A stretch of DNA of 64,000 nt. Origin: JAAYJR01 sp964495655 (GTDB lineage: Bacteria > Bacteroidota > Bacteroidia > Bacteroidales > Prolixibacteraceae). Below are positions 1-7,524 of this stretch, one piece after another. The notes beneath the pieces are model-generated. The model ran no database searches, had not been told where the DNA came from, and saw nothing but the letters and a program-made list of their open reading frames with translations. The number at the start of each line of letters is the position of its first letter. Position 1 is the stretch's first letter. Location: assembly GCA_964495655.1 (NCBI GenBank), contig CAZBWK010000003.1, positions 8,131 through 72,130 of the forward strand, in the 5' to 3' direction. A program made the position numbers and the translations under genes.

Positions 1-2579
1 GGATTATCAGCTACCTTCAGAGGTTTGCTTTCATGTTTTTGATTGTTATACAGACCGCCTGAACCGACCTGTGCACCTACTTCAACTCTTGTTGTATCCC
101 AGATCTGAACCTGAGGTGTTCCGCGAAGATAGATACCGCTGTCACCATCCTTTGTTATTCTCCAGTCAACTATCATTTCAAAATCGCCATATTCCTTAAT
201 TGTGCAAAGATTAGCTCCCTTACCGTTAAACACAATGGTATTGTCTTTTACACTCCAGTTTTCCAGCATCGCCTTGTTAGCTTCCACCTGTTTTTTTGCC
301 AGTTCCTCTTTACTCATCTTTGCACGGGTTATCGGGTTACCAACCAGTCCCTGCCAGCCATCGAGGTTTTTACCGTTGAAAATTGAGACAAAGCCTTTTT
401 CATCTGGCATTTTATCGAGATAGTTCTTAATATTGATCTTATCATAATCGCTTTCAGCACCGCTGATTAAAGAAGCTACCCTTTTCAGCATATTTTCTAC
501 AATTTCGCCTGTAAATCCGTTTTCACCGTTGTCATCCGGCAGCGCTATTTTCATTATTGCACGCGCTGCTGACTGCTGAAGATCGCTGTTGTCAAGATAT
601 TGTTCAAGATAAACCAGCGAGAGGAATGTTTTTAAATTACCTATTGAATTAATAACCGCTTTTTTATCGTCATCGCTATTTGCATAAGGCATAATTTTTC
701 TGTACTGTAACAACTTTTGGTCATCGGGAAGATTTGCAGAGCGTACCTGGCGCACAAAGCTTTCAAATGCCTTTTTTTGATGATCTCCTGAATATGATTC
801 ACAAATTTCATAGAGAGAAGCAGCGGCCGAATACTCTTTCCAGTTTGTCAAAGCTTCAAAAGCTGCCTGTTTTACAGAACCTGACGAATTATTGAAATAG
901 TCTGTTACTGTCTTTAATGCAATATCTCCTCCTAATTCCGGAAGGATGGGAATTAGACGTTCTTTATTTCCGCTATTTTTCAATGTCTGCAGTATTATAC
1001 CGTTTTCTGTTTTTTCAGCCGGTACTCCTTTTGCTGCAGCCACAACAGCTGACTGCACCTGATTTATCTCTTTGTCATTATTTACCGAAAGCAGAAGATT
1101 GATCAATTCAGGCAGGTTATCGGCGGCAGCTACACTCTTAAGGGCATTGAATGCTGATTCTTTTTCTTCCTGGTTGCCTGATTTGGTGAGGCTTATGATA
1201 TCCTGAAAGTATTCCTCTCCCGATTTTGATGCAATAAGGTCAACTAAAGCAGCCTTGACAGCACCTGAAGTACGGGTCAGACCGGCGGCTACCGGTTTTA
1301 AATGATCCCGGTCAAGCAGCTGCATAAGTGCATTTTTTGCTTCAGGCACATCATTGCCATTAAGCAGGTGAGCAGTAAGTTGTGGAACAGCGTCTTTACC
1401 TTTTAGTTTAACAAGGGCAGAAATAGCCTCCCTTCGGATGTCAGGTGATGTTGAACTTAGGTTTTCTGATATGAATTCTATTGCCAGGGGATCACCTCTT
1501 CTGCCGAGCATATCAATTATCTCTGCCCTGACTTCAGGAGAAGCCGCTTGCGCTTTGTTCAGCCACTGTCGGGTACTGGCAATATCTCCTGTTTTTTCAG
1601 CAATGTTAAGTACCGACATGCGGAATGCTTTATCGTTGTTGTCGACACCCTGCAGTAAAAGAGGCATTGCCTCATAACCGAAATGTTTTGCATATACAGC
1701 AAGGGCTCCTGAATAGTTGTGCAACCTGTCGTCTGAGCGGTTTGCTTTCATAATTGCTTTTAAAGCTTTTTGGCCCTGTTTTAAGTTGCCAGACTGTGTC
1801 AGGTTATCGGCATACACAAGAAATGCTTCAGCAGCATTAGTCGGTTCATATTTGAAATCCACCTTTTTAGCAGCATTGAACAACAACTGGTATGAAGCAG
1901 GGTCACCTAAATTTGCCAGGGTTGTATAAACCACTTTCCGGAGAGCGGGATTATCAGAACCAGCAAAAGCAGAGACCGGCTTTTCGGCAAATCTGTATTT
2001 CAGTTCGCCCAGCGCTTTTATAAGGGTGATCTTTGATTGTTCCGCAGAGTTAGGAAGAGCTTCCAGAAGGGCACGTCCTGCTGTTTCTGAACCTATAGAC
2101 AAAAGAGTCTGGGTAGCTGGTTCAATTAATTTTTCGTCTGACAGGTATTTTTTTACCTCATCCACCGACCTGCTGCCTCCGATAAGATTTAACTGGTTAA
2201 GTAAAAATGTCTTGACCTCAACGTCTGAATGTGCATTCAAAGCTTTCAGCAGGCTTGTTTCAACGAAGTTGCCTGCTGATTCTTTTCCAAAGCTGCCGGC
2301 ATAGCGGGCAAGATTGTTAATGGCATAGCGGACTGCTGTATCGTCGCCAACTCCGGGAGGAGTTAACTGGTCAGCCAGCTTTTGAAAACCTTCCGCCCCC
2401 AATCCAACCAGCTCATTCATCAGCCTGTCGCGGTGTACGAGGTCATTTGCCGGCATTTGAGCCAGTATGTCAGCTATTTTGGTATCCATTGTGCGCCTGT
2501 CCTGCGCCACTGTCATGGTTGAAATAATGGCAAATATCAGAATAGCAGTTAATTGATATATCTTTTTATTCATTTTCAT
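1..2579 (-). CDS. HEAT-repeat protein with C-terminal DUF1080 (3-keto-disaccharide hydrolase-like) domain, partial
   Basis: The frame is open from the ATG at 2579 to the window edge, giving 859 visible codons; the 3' end lies outside. Residues 1 to about 25 form a signal peptide ending near TVAQ-like sequence, so the protein is exported. Residues about 30-720 are a long series of Ala/Leu-rich helical pairs typical of HEAT repeats. From about residue 734 the motif FNGKNLDGW begins a DUF1080 (PF06439) domain, followed by a GDSGIYLRG stretch usual in that family. Characterised DUF1080 proteins act on 3-keto-glycosides, and others are only predicted to bind sugars. It starts 21 bases after the Gfo/Idh/MocA gene, so the two are probably co-transcribed and work on one substrate. 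The HEAT part may be a scaffold or binding surface; that is inference. A second in-frame ATG lies two codons downstream. Confidence 0.85.
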   Translation of the reverse strand, partial: MKMNKKIYQLTAILIFAIISTMTVAQDRRTMDTKIADILAQMPANDLVHRDRLMNELVGLGAEGFQKLADQLTPPGVGDDTAVRYAINNLARYAGSFGKESAGNFVETSLLKALNAHSDVEVKTFLLNQLNLIGGSRSVDEVKKYLSDEKLIEPATQTLLSIGSETAGRALLEALPNSAEQSKITLIKALGELKYRFAEKPVSAFAGSDNPALRKVVYTTLANLGDPASYQLLFNAAKKVDFKYEPTNAAEAFLVYADNLTQSGNLKQGQKALKAIMKANRSDDRLHNYSGALAVYAKHFGYEAMPLLLQGVDNNDKAFRMSVLNIAEKTGDIASTRQWLNKAQAASPEVRAEIIDMLGRRGDPLAIEFISENLSSTSPDIRREAISALVKLKGKDAVPQLTAHLLNGNDVPEAKNALMQLLDRDHLKPVAAGLTRTSGAVKAALVDLIASKSGEEYFQDIISLTKSGNQEEKESAFNALKSVAAADNLPELINLLLSVNNDKEINQVQSAVVAAAKGVPAEKTENGIILQTLKNSGNKERLIPILPELGGDIALKTVTDYFNNSSGSVKQAAFEALTNWKEYSAAASLYEICESYSGDHQKKAFESFVRQVRSANLPDDQKLLQYRKIMPYANSDDDKKAVINSIGNLKTFLSLVYLEQYLDNSDLQQSAARAIMKIALPDDNGENGFTGEIVENMLKRVASLISGAESDYDKINIKNYLDKMPDEKGFVSIFNGKNLDGWQGLVGNPITRAKMSKEELAKKQVEANKAMLENWSVKDNTIVFNGKGANLCTIKEYGDFEMIVDWRITKDGDSGIYLRGTPQVQIWDTTRVEVGAQVGSGGLYNNQKHESKPLKVADN

Positions 2580-2600
2580 TGTATTATAAATTATTATTTA

Positions 2601-3872
2601 TCAGATAGTCCACTGACCCCTCATGGGCTGGTTTATTAAGCGGTTTGCTGCTTCATCATCAATAAATTCCAGTTTTACAGGGTCAAATTTCAATGACCGT
2701 CCAAGTCTTACAGCTGTGATACCGAGATTTACCAGTGTAGCAGAACGGAATCCGTTTATTTCGTTAAGTGCAAACTTTTTGCGGGTCAAAACAGATTCTG
2801 AGAAGATTGAAATCTGAGGTTCCGGTTCGGGAAGTGTTTTCAGGAATTTCTGGAGGTTTGGAATATTTGACCTGAATCCCTGTAATATTTTGCCTCCGGG
2901 CCCTTCAATATATGCTGCATCTTTATCTCTGTTCTCGCCGTCCAGAATGATCTTACATCCGTCAGCATAGGTATATTCTATTCTGCGCCATGACCCAACA
3001 GCATCATAGTGTTGTTGAGGCGCATCTACGTCAATTCTTACAGGACTTGTATCGTCCTTGCTTAAAAGGTATTGAACAGGATCAAGGTAATGCTGTCCCA
3101 TATCACCGAGTCCGCCACCGTCATAATCCCAATATCCGCGGAATTTGGAGTGCACCCTTTCCGGATTATAAGGTTTGTAAGGGGCAGGCCCCAGCCACAT
3201 ATCATAATCCAGATTTTCGGGAACTGGCATAAGTTTCAGGTTATGTTCACCGCTCCAGAAGAACTTCCAGTTGTAACCGGTTATTCCGCTCACTGTTACC
3301 TTTAAAGGCCAGCCAAGGATACCGCTGGCGATGATTTTTTTCAACGGTTTCACATCGGTGCCGAGTCCGTAAAATGTGTCTTTGAACCTGAACCAGGTGT
3401 TGAGCCTGAACATCCGGCCATGTGCATTAACAGCTTCCACAACTTTCTTCCCTTCCCCGATAGTGCGGGTCATTGGTTTTTCACACCAGATATCTTTTCC
3501 TGCCTTTGCCGCTTCTGCTGCCATTATACCATGCCAGTGGGGCGGGGTGGCAATGTGGATTATGTCTGCTTCGGGCAGTTGAAGAACTTCCCTGAAATCA
3601 TGAAATTTTTTGACTTCATAGTTAATCATACTTTGGGCTTTTTCAAGATGCAGCCTGTCAACATCACAAATGGCTACTAAACGTGTACCTTCATAGGGGA
3701 TATGTCCGCGGCCCATACCGCCGACACCTATGATTGCTTTGGTCAGTTGATCGGAAGGGGGTAAATACCCGTTTCCGCCCAATACATGCCTGGGGATAAT
3801 GGTAAAACCTGCTCCCGCAACTAATGCGCTTTTTAGAAACCTTCTTCTTGAAGATTGATTTTTATTATTCAT
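2601..3872 (-). CDS. Tat-exported Gfo/Idh/MocA family oxidoreductase
   Basis: The protein has 423 residues. The N-terminus carries a twin-arginine signal (SSRRRFLK, then a hydrophobic AGAGFTIIP stretch), so it is predicted to be folded with its cofactor and exported by Tat. The mature part starts with a Rossmann motif (GVGGMGRGH), followed by AICDVD and the family's CEKPMTR motif, whose lysine is catalytic in relatives. The Gfo/Idh/MocA C-terminal alpha/beta domain follows. Relatives oxidise or reduce sugar hydroxyls with bound NAD(P). The next gene encodes a HEAT-DUF1080 protein, so a plausible role is forming or resolving a 3-keto sugar that the DUF1080 domain cleaves. The exact sugar cannot be read from the sequence. 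Family assignment is secure; substrate is unknown. Confidence 0.88.
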   Translation of the reverse strand: MNNKNQSSRRRFLKSALVAGAGFTIIPRHVLGGNGYLPPSDQLTKAIIGVGGMGRGHIPYEGTRLVAICDVDRLHLEKAQSMINYEVKKFHDFREVLQLPEADIIHIATPPHWHGIMAAEAAKAGKDIWCEKPMTRTIGEGKKVVEAVNAHGRMFRLNTWFRFKDTFYGLGTDVKPLKKIIASGILGWPLKVTVSGITGYNWKFFWSGEHNLKLMPVPENLDYDMWLGPAPYKPYNPERVHSKFRGYWDYDGGGLGDMGQHYLDPVQYLLSKDDTSPVRIDVDAPQQHYDAVGSWRRIEYTYADGCKIILDGENRDKDAAYIEGPGGKILQGFRSNIPNLQKFLKTLPEPEPQISIFSESVLTRKKFALNEINGFRSATLVNLGITAVRLGRSLKFDPVKLEFIDDEAANRLINQPMRGQWTI

Positions 3873-4052
3873 ATGTTGCTTGTTAAAAATTTGTAATTCA
3901 ATATTTTTTTATACCTGCCTGATTTCAAAGGTGCCAATTCCTTGTCCTGATTTCAGCCCGGGAACCCGTATATGGTTTAATAATACTCCTGCTTCCCGAT
4001 TTAACCGGGATGTTCATTTCTTATGAAAACTCTGAATTTACATAAATTATTT

Positions 4053-4060
4053 CAAAGATA
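4053..4060 (-). promoter_or_regulatory. Candidate Bacteroidota -7 box for the Gfo/Idh-DUF1080 operon
   Basis: On the minus strand TATCTTTG matches TAnnTTTG. It sits about 180 bases upstream of the oxidoreductase start, in the 279-base gap 3873-4151, which holds no gene. No clear -33 TTTG is found at the right distance. A weak inverted repeat TCCCG/CGGGA lies near 3998-4015. Confidence 0.35.
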
Positions 4061-4151
4061 ATATTTGCATTCTAAAAATGGATTACATGCAAAATATTTC
4101 TTGTCAGGATCCTTTCTGTATAGCTGCATGCAGAACCAAAATAACAGCTTA

Positions 4152-4964
4152 TCATTGTAATTCAATTTTAGCTTTCACGGGAAGGTGGTCAGACAGTTTA
4201 ATTTGAGGTGTGGAAGAACTGATTACTTTCCAGTTTTTTGAGGGTTTATAAAATATATAATCAATTTTAGAATTCGGATTCTCTGAAGGAATTGTATAAT
4301 CCGGACTACATGCCTGTTCCCATTTTTTCATCCCTTCCCTGATTTCCGGAGAATCCGGCTTTCCGTTGAAGTCACCGGCAATTATCAGAGGGTATATGTT
4401 TTTTTTAAGCGCTTTATTGATTGCCGCTACCTGCGCCTTTCTCACCCCCGATACTGAATGGTCAAGATGGGTGGAAACAAAGGTAAAGCATTTTCCACCG
4501 GGAAGTTCAACATCAGCAATTAATGCCGCCCTTTGCTCTTTTGCTCCCTCCGGCATGGGCAGCATTATTTTTCTTGTCTTTTTAAACGGGTATTTAGACA
4601 AAATGCCTATACCGTAGTAACCTCCCGAGTAATCGATAGTCCTGGCATAAGCAGTAAGCATACCTGTCAGATACCCGAGCCCGGTGATGAAATCTTTTCC
4701 ATTCTGATGGGGAGCTGCCGGCCTGTTTGTTCTGACATCAACTTCCTGTAAGGCCACTACATCGGGATTTTCAGAATTTATATACTCTGCAAATTGTTCT
4801 AAAGAGGCAAGTTCCCCAAATCTGAGATTATAACTTAAAACTGTCAGGGGTAACGGTTCATTATCATTGTCCGGCTGACCGGAAACAACTGCAGGATCTG
4901 CAAGAAGTAAAGCGAATATAAAGATCCCGCTGAGAGCAAGGGTTAATTTAGTATTTGAAAACAT
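4152..4964 (-). CDS. Secreted endonuclease/exonuclease/phosphatase family protein
   Basis: The protein has 270 residues, with a signal peptide over about residues 1-30 (hydrophobic core LALSGIFIFALLL). The EEP fold (PF03372) is visible in order: SYNLRFG, the metal-binding glutamate in ALQEVD, STHLDH, GDFNGKPDS with the catalytic Asp and Asn, KIDYIF, and SDHLPV with the final Asp-His. All catalytic residues appear present, so it should be an active metal-dependent phosphoesterase acting outside the cytoplasm. The substrate could be nucleic acid, a phospholipid headgroup or an inositol-type phosphate; the sequence does not decide. It begins one base after the lipB stop and is the last gene of the lipA operon, although a link to lipoate is not obvious. 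Confidence 0.85.
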   Translation of the reverse strand: MFSNTKLTLALSGIFIFALLLADPAVVSGQPDNDNEPLPLTVLSYNLRFGELASLEQFAEYINSENPDVVALQEVDVRTNRPAAPHQNGKDFITGLGYLTGMLTAYARTIDYSGGYYGIGILSKYPFKKTRKIMLPMPEGAKEQRAALIADVELPGGKCFTFVSTHLDHSVSGVRKAQVAAINKALKKNIYPLIIAGDFNGKPDSPEIREGMKKWEQACSPDYTIPSENPNSKIDYIFYKPSKNWKVISSSTPQIKLSDHLPVKAKIELQ

Positions 4965-4965
4965 A

Positions 4966-5631
4966 TCAGAATAATTTGTTAAACTTCTCTTTTAATACTG
5001 TTTTTACCTCTTCTAACGGGACTTCCCGATCCAGTTCTTTTTTTATCGATGTTACTCCAAGTGTCATTCCGCAGGGATTGATATATCTGAAATAATTGAG
5101 GTCGGTGTTTACATTGAGTGCAAATCCGTGCATAGTAACATAACGGCTTACACGGACACCTATTGCACATATCTTACGGGCATTCAGAGGATGTGCTGCT
5201 TCAATCCATACTCCTGTGGCTCCCTCTTTGTGACTACCCTCAATGCCAAAAACGGACAGCAGCTCGATTATCGCATTCTCCATCTTTTCGATATACTGTC
5301 GTACACCAAGTTTATAGTACTCAAGGTCCATTAAAGGATAGCCCACGATCTGGCCCGGACCGTGATAGGTTATGTCGCCTCCCCTGTTAATCCTGAAAAA
5401 GGTTGCATCTATTTTTTTCAGAAATTCTTCGTTTGCGAGCAGGTTCTTTTCGTCACCGCTTTTACCCAGTGTGTATACATTTGGGTGTTCTACTAAGAGA
5501 AAGAAGTTTTTTCCTGAGGGTTTCCCCAGCCTCTTTTTATCTTCTGTGATTTCCGAAAGTAACATCTCCTGGAAGTCCCAGCAGGATTTGTAATCTTTAA
5601 GTCCGAGGTCTGTGTAATTAAAGTCTGCCAT
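4966..5631 (-). CDS. lipB: Lipoyl(octanoyl) transferase LipB
   Basis: The protein has 221 residues, the usual length. LipB moves octanoyl from acyl carrier protein to a lysine of the lipoyl domains of 2-oxoacid dehydrogenases and the glycine cleavage H protein, through a thioester on a catalytic cysteine. The signature RGGDITYHGPGQ is present, followed by GYPLMDL, the KICAIGVRVSRYVTMHGFALN block with the catalytic lysine, and INPCGMTLGVTS, which holds the catalytic Cys. It is cytoplasmic. The gene lies in a tight operon with lipA (two genes upstream), separated by a methyltransferase gene. The pathway is therefore complete for endogenous lipoate synthesis. Confidence 0.96.
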   Translation of the reverse strand: MADFNYTDLGLKDYKSCWDFQEMLLSEITEDKKRLGKPSGKNFFLLVEHPNVYTLGKSGDEKNLLANEEFLKKIDATFFRINRGGDITYHGPGQIVGYPLMDLEYYKLGVRQYIEKMENAIIELLSVFGIEGSHKEGATGVWIEAAHPLNARKICAIGVRVSRYVTMHGFALNVNTDLNYFRYINPCGMTLGVTSIKKELDREVPLEEVKTVLKEKFNKLF

Positions 5632-5646
5632 CTGATAAATAGGTTT

Positions 5647-6501
5647 TTATTTCTCCACAACAATGATGTCCTGGAAATCTGTCAATTCTCTTTTGTTTTT
5701 AATATTTTTCCAGTAACCGTGAACAATATTGGTAATTCTGAACCCCCTGTTTTTAATAATTTTTACAATATGTTGTTCCTCAAAAGCAACATTAGCACTT
5801 TTCACATTTTCGTTCATAAGCCTGTATCCCTTCCGTTTATAAGGGAAACGAAAGGAGTTGGATTCAGCAATATATTGTTCTTCAAATTCATTATAAACAA
5901 AAAAAGTTGCCAGGCATACACCACCGTGTTTCAGTACCCTGTATATCTCATTCAGGTAATGGTCTGTTTCGGACTCCTGCATGTGGGTAAAAACAGAAAA
6001 GAGAAAAACCACATCATACCGGTTGTCCTGATAGGGAAAAATGAAATCCTCCGGTCTTTTACCGGTTGCACTGTAAAGATCGTTCTTTAATGGGATATAC
6101 TGAAAATGGAAATTTGGAAAATTGCCGCTGATATTTTTTGTACACCATTTTATGCCTTTTTCAACAACATCAAATCCCACATATTTCCCTTTACTGTTCA
6201 AAAAATCAGTCAGGGCGACAGCGCTTCTTCCGATACCGCAGCCAATATCAAGAATTTCATGATCCGGTTTAATTCCTGCATATTCCTTTAACAGATCCAG
6301 ATGATGGATCCCCTGCTCAATAAAATCGCCCGATCCAATATAGATGTCTCCTTTATCAGGTACCATTCTCTTTTTTTTACCTGACAATTTTGAACAGGTA
6401 TCTGCCGGCAGATAGTATAATTTTCTGGCCAGAAGCCTCATTCCGGGTGGCAGCTTATAATATAATGTTCTTAAATTCATCGACCTGAATATTATAGGCA
6501 T
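5647..6501 (-). CDS. Class I SAM-dependent methyltransferase, substrate unknown
   Basis: The protein has 284 residues from the first ATG. A downstream ATG at 6480 (MNLRTLYYKLPPG) gives 277 residues and looks equally good. Residues about 75-190 form a methyltransferase_11/25-type fold: motif I is LDIGCGIGRS, then YVGFDVVEKG, and YDVVFLFSVFTHM at motif IV. The N-terminal 45 residues are basic and hydrophobic (LARKLYYLP), which might attach it to the membrane. It lies 3 bases after lipA and 15 bases before lipB, so it is expressed with lipoate synthesis. I cannot name the substrate. Similar proteins often methylate small molecules or lipids, and the placement could be incidental. Confidence 0.8.
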   Translation of the reverse strand: MPIIFRSMNLRTLYYKLPPGMRLLARKLYYLPADTCSKLSGKKKRMVPDKGDIYIGSGDFIEQGIHHLDLLKEYAGIKPDHEILDIGCGIGRSAVALTDFLNSKGKYVGFDVVEKGIKWCTKNISGNFPNFHFQYIPLKNDLYSATGKRPEDFIFPYQDNRYDVVFLFSVFTHMQESETDHYLNEIYRVLKHGGVCLATFFVYNEFEEQYIAESNSFRFPYKRKGYRLMNENVKSANVAFEEQHIVKIIKNRGFRITNIVHGYWKNIKNKRELTDFQDIIVVEK

Positions 6502-6504
6502 TGA

Positions 6505-7368
6505 TCAGGCATTAACATGTTCTTCAGCTCTGTATGAGCTTCTTACCAGAGGTGCACTCTCAACAAATGAAAAACCTTTTTCAATACCTTTATCATGATA
6601 TTCATCAAACAGTTCCGGTCTGATATATTCAACTACGGGAATATGATTTAGAGTTGGAGCCAGGTATTGTCCTATTGTCATAACTTTACACCCGGCACTC
6701 CTCAGATCGTCCATTGTTTGTAAGATTTCTCCTCTTGTTTCACCAAGTCCGAGCATTATTCCTGATTTGGCAATTTTGTCATTATCTGCAATAAACCTCA
6801 GCACATCGAGGCTGCGCCGGTATTTTGCAGCTGAACGGATTTTTGGTGTCAGCCTTTCTACTGTTTCAAGATTGTGTGATACCACATCCGGTCCGGCATC
6901 CAGAACCTTTTTAATGAGATTCACATCCCCGCTGAAGTCAGGTATCAGAACTTCAATCTTTGTTTCAGGATTAATTTTTTTTATCTCTTTTATTGTGAGA
7001 GCCCAGATACGTGCACCCTGATCAGCCAGGTCATCACGGTCGACTGAGGTAATAACACAATGTTTTAATTCCATTATTTTAACCGATTCGGCAATTTTGC
7101 GTGGTTCATCTTCATCGGGGGGAAGGGGTTTTCCTGTTTTCACACCACAAAATTTGCAGCTGCGGGTGCAAATATCCCCTAAAATCATAAATGTTGCGGT
7201 CCCCCTGTTCCAGCAGTCTCGAATATTTGGACAATTACCACTTGTGCAAATTGTATGCAGCCCATGTACATTGACCAGGTTTTTTATCTTTGGGTAATTT
7301 ACCCCTTTCGGCAATTTCATTTTCATCCACCGGGGCAACCTTTGCCTTTCTTTCAGATCATTATCCAT
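6505..7368 (-). CDS. lipA: Lipoyl synthase LipA (radical SAM)
   Basis: LipA inserts two sulfurs into the octanoyl chain placed by LipB. Both iron-sulfur sites are visible: the auxiliary cluster motif CTSGNCPNIRDCW and the radical SAM motif CTRSCKFC. The conserved C-terminal RSSYRAEEH, carrying the auxiliary-cluster serine, is present. I start it at 7368 (MDNDLKERQRLP; 287 residues) rather than at the first possible ATG at 7440. The reason is that a full promoter (TTTG, 20 bases, TACTTTTG) lies at 7386-7417, inside the longer reading, and the shorter start matches the family's usual N-terminus. It is the first gene of the lipA - methyltransferase - lipB - EEP operon. Confidence 0.96.
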   Translation of the reverse strand: MDNDLKERQRLPRWMKMKLPKGVNYPKIKNLVNVHGLHTICTSGNCPNIRDCWNRGTATFMILGDICTRSCKFCGVKTGKPLPPDEDEPRKIAESVKIMELKHCVITSVDRDDLADQGARIWALTIKEIKKINPETKIEVLIPDFSGDVNLIKKVLDAGPDVVSHNLETVERLTPKIRSAAKYRRSLDVLRFIADNDKIAKSGIMLGLGETRGEILQTMDDLRSAGCKVMTIGQYLAPTLNHIPVVEYIRPELFDEYHDKGIEKGFSFVESAPLVRSSYRAEEHVNA

Positions 7369-7385
7369 ATTAATAATATTTGATG

Positions 7386-7417
7386 CAAAAGTAATTCTAA
7401 CCAGCATAATACACAAA
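7386..7417 (-). promoter_or_regulatory. Promoter of the lipA operon
   Basis: Reading the minus strand, TTTG (7417-7414), 20 bases, then TACTTTTG (7393-7386) match the Bacteroidota consensus TTTG-N19/21-TAnnTTTG. Transcription would begin near 7379, leaving a leader of about 11 bases before the lipA ATG at 7368. Confidence 0.75.
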
Positions 7418-7489
7418 TATTGAAAATTGTTAAATACCATCCTTCTGTTTAAAAACTTCCAAAAAGTCGCAAATATTAGATTTCGGTGT

Positions 7490-7497
7490 TATTTTTG
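7490..7497 (+). promoter_or_regulatory. Candidate -7 box for the TPR gene
   Basis: TATTTTTG matches TAnnTTTG, 27 bases before the ATG at 7525 in the divergent lipA/TPR gap. The -33 element is not recognisable. Confidence 0.5.
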
Positions 7498-7524
7498 TAA
7501 CTTGTACAAAAAATATTTTTCTGC

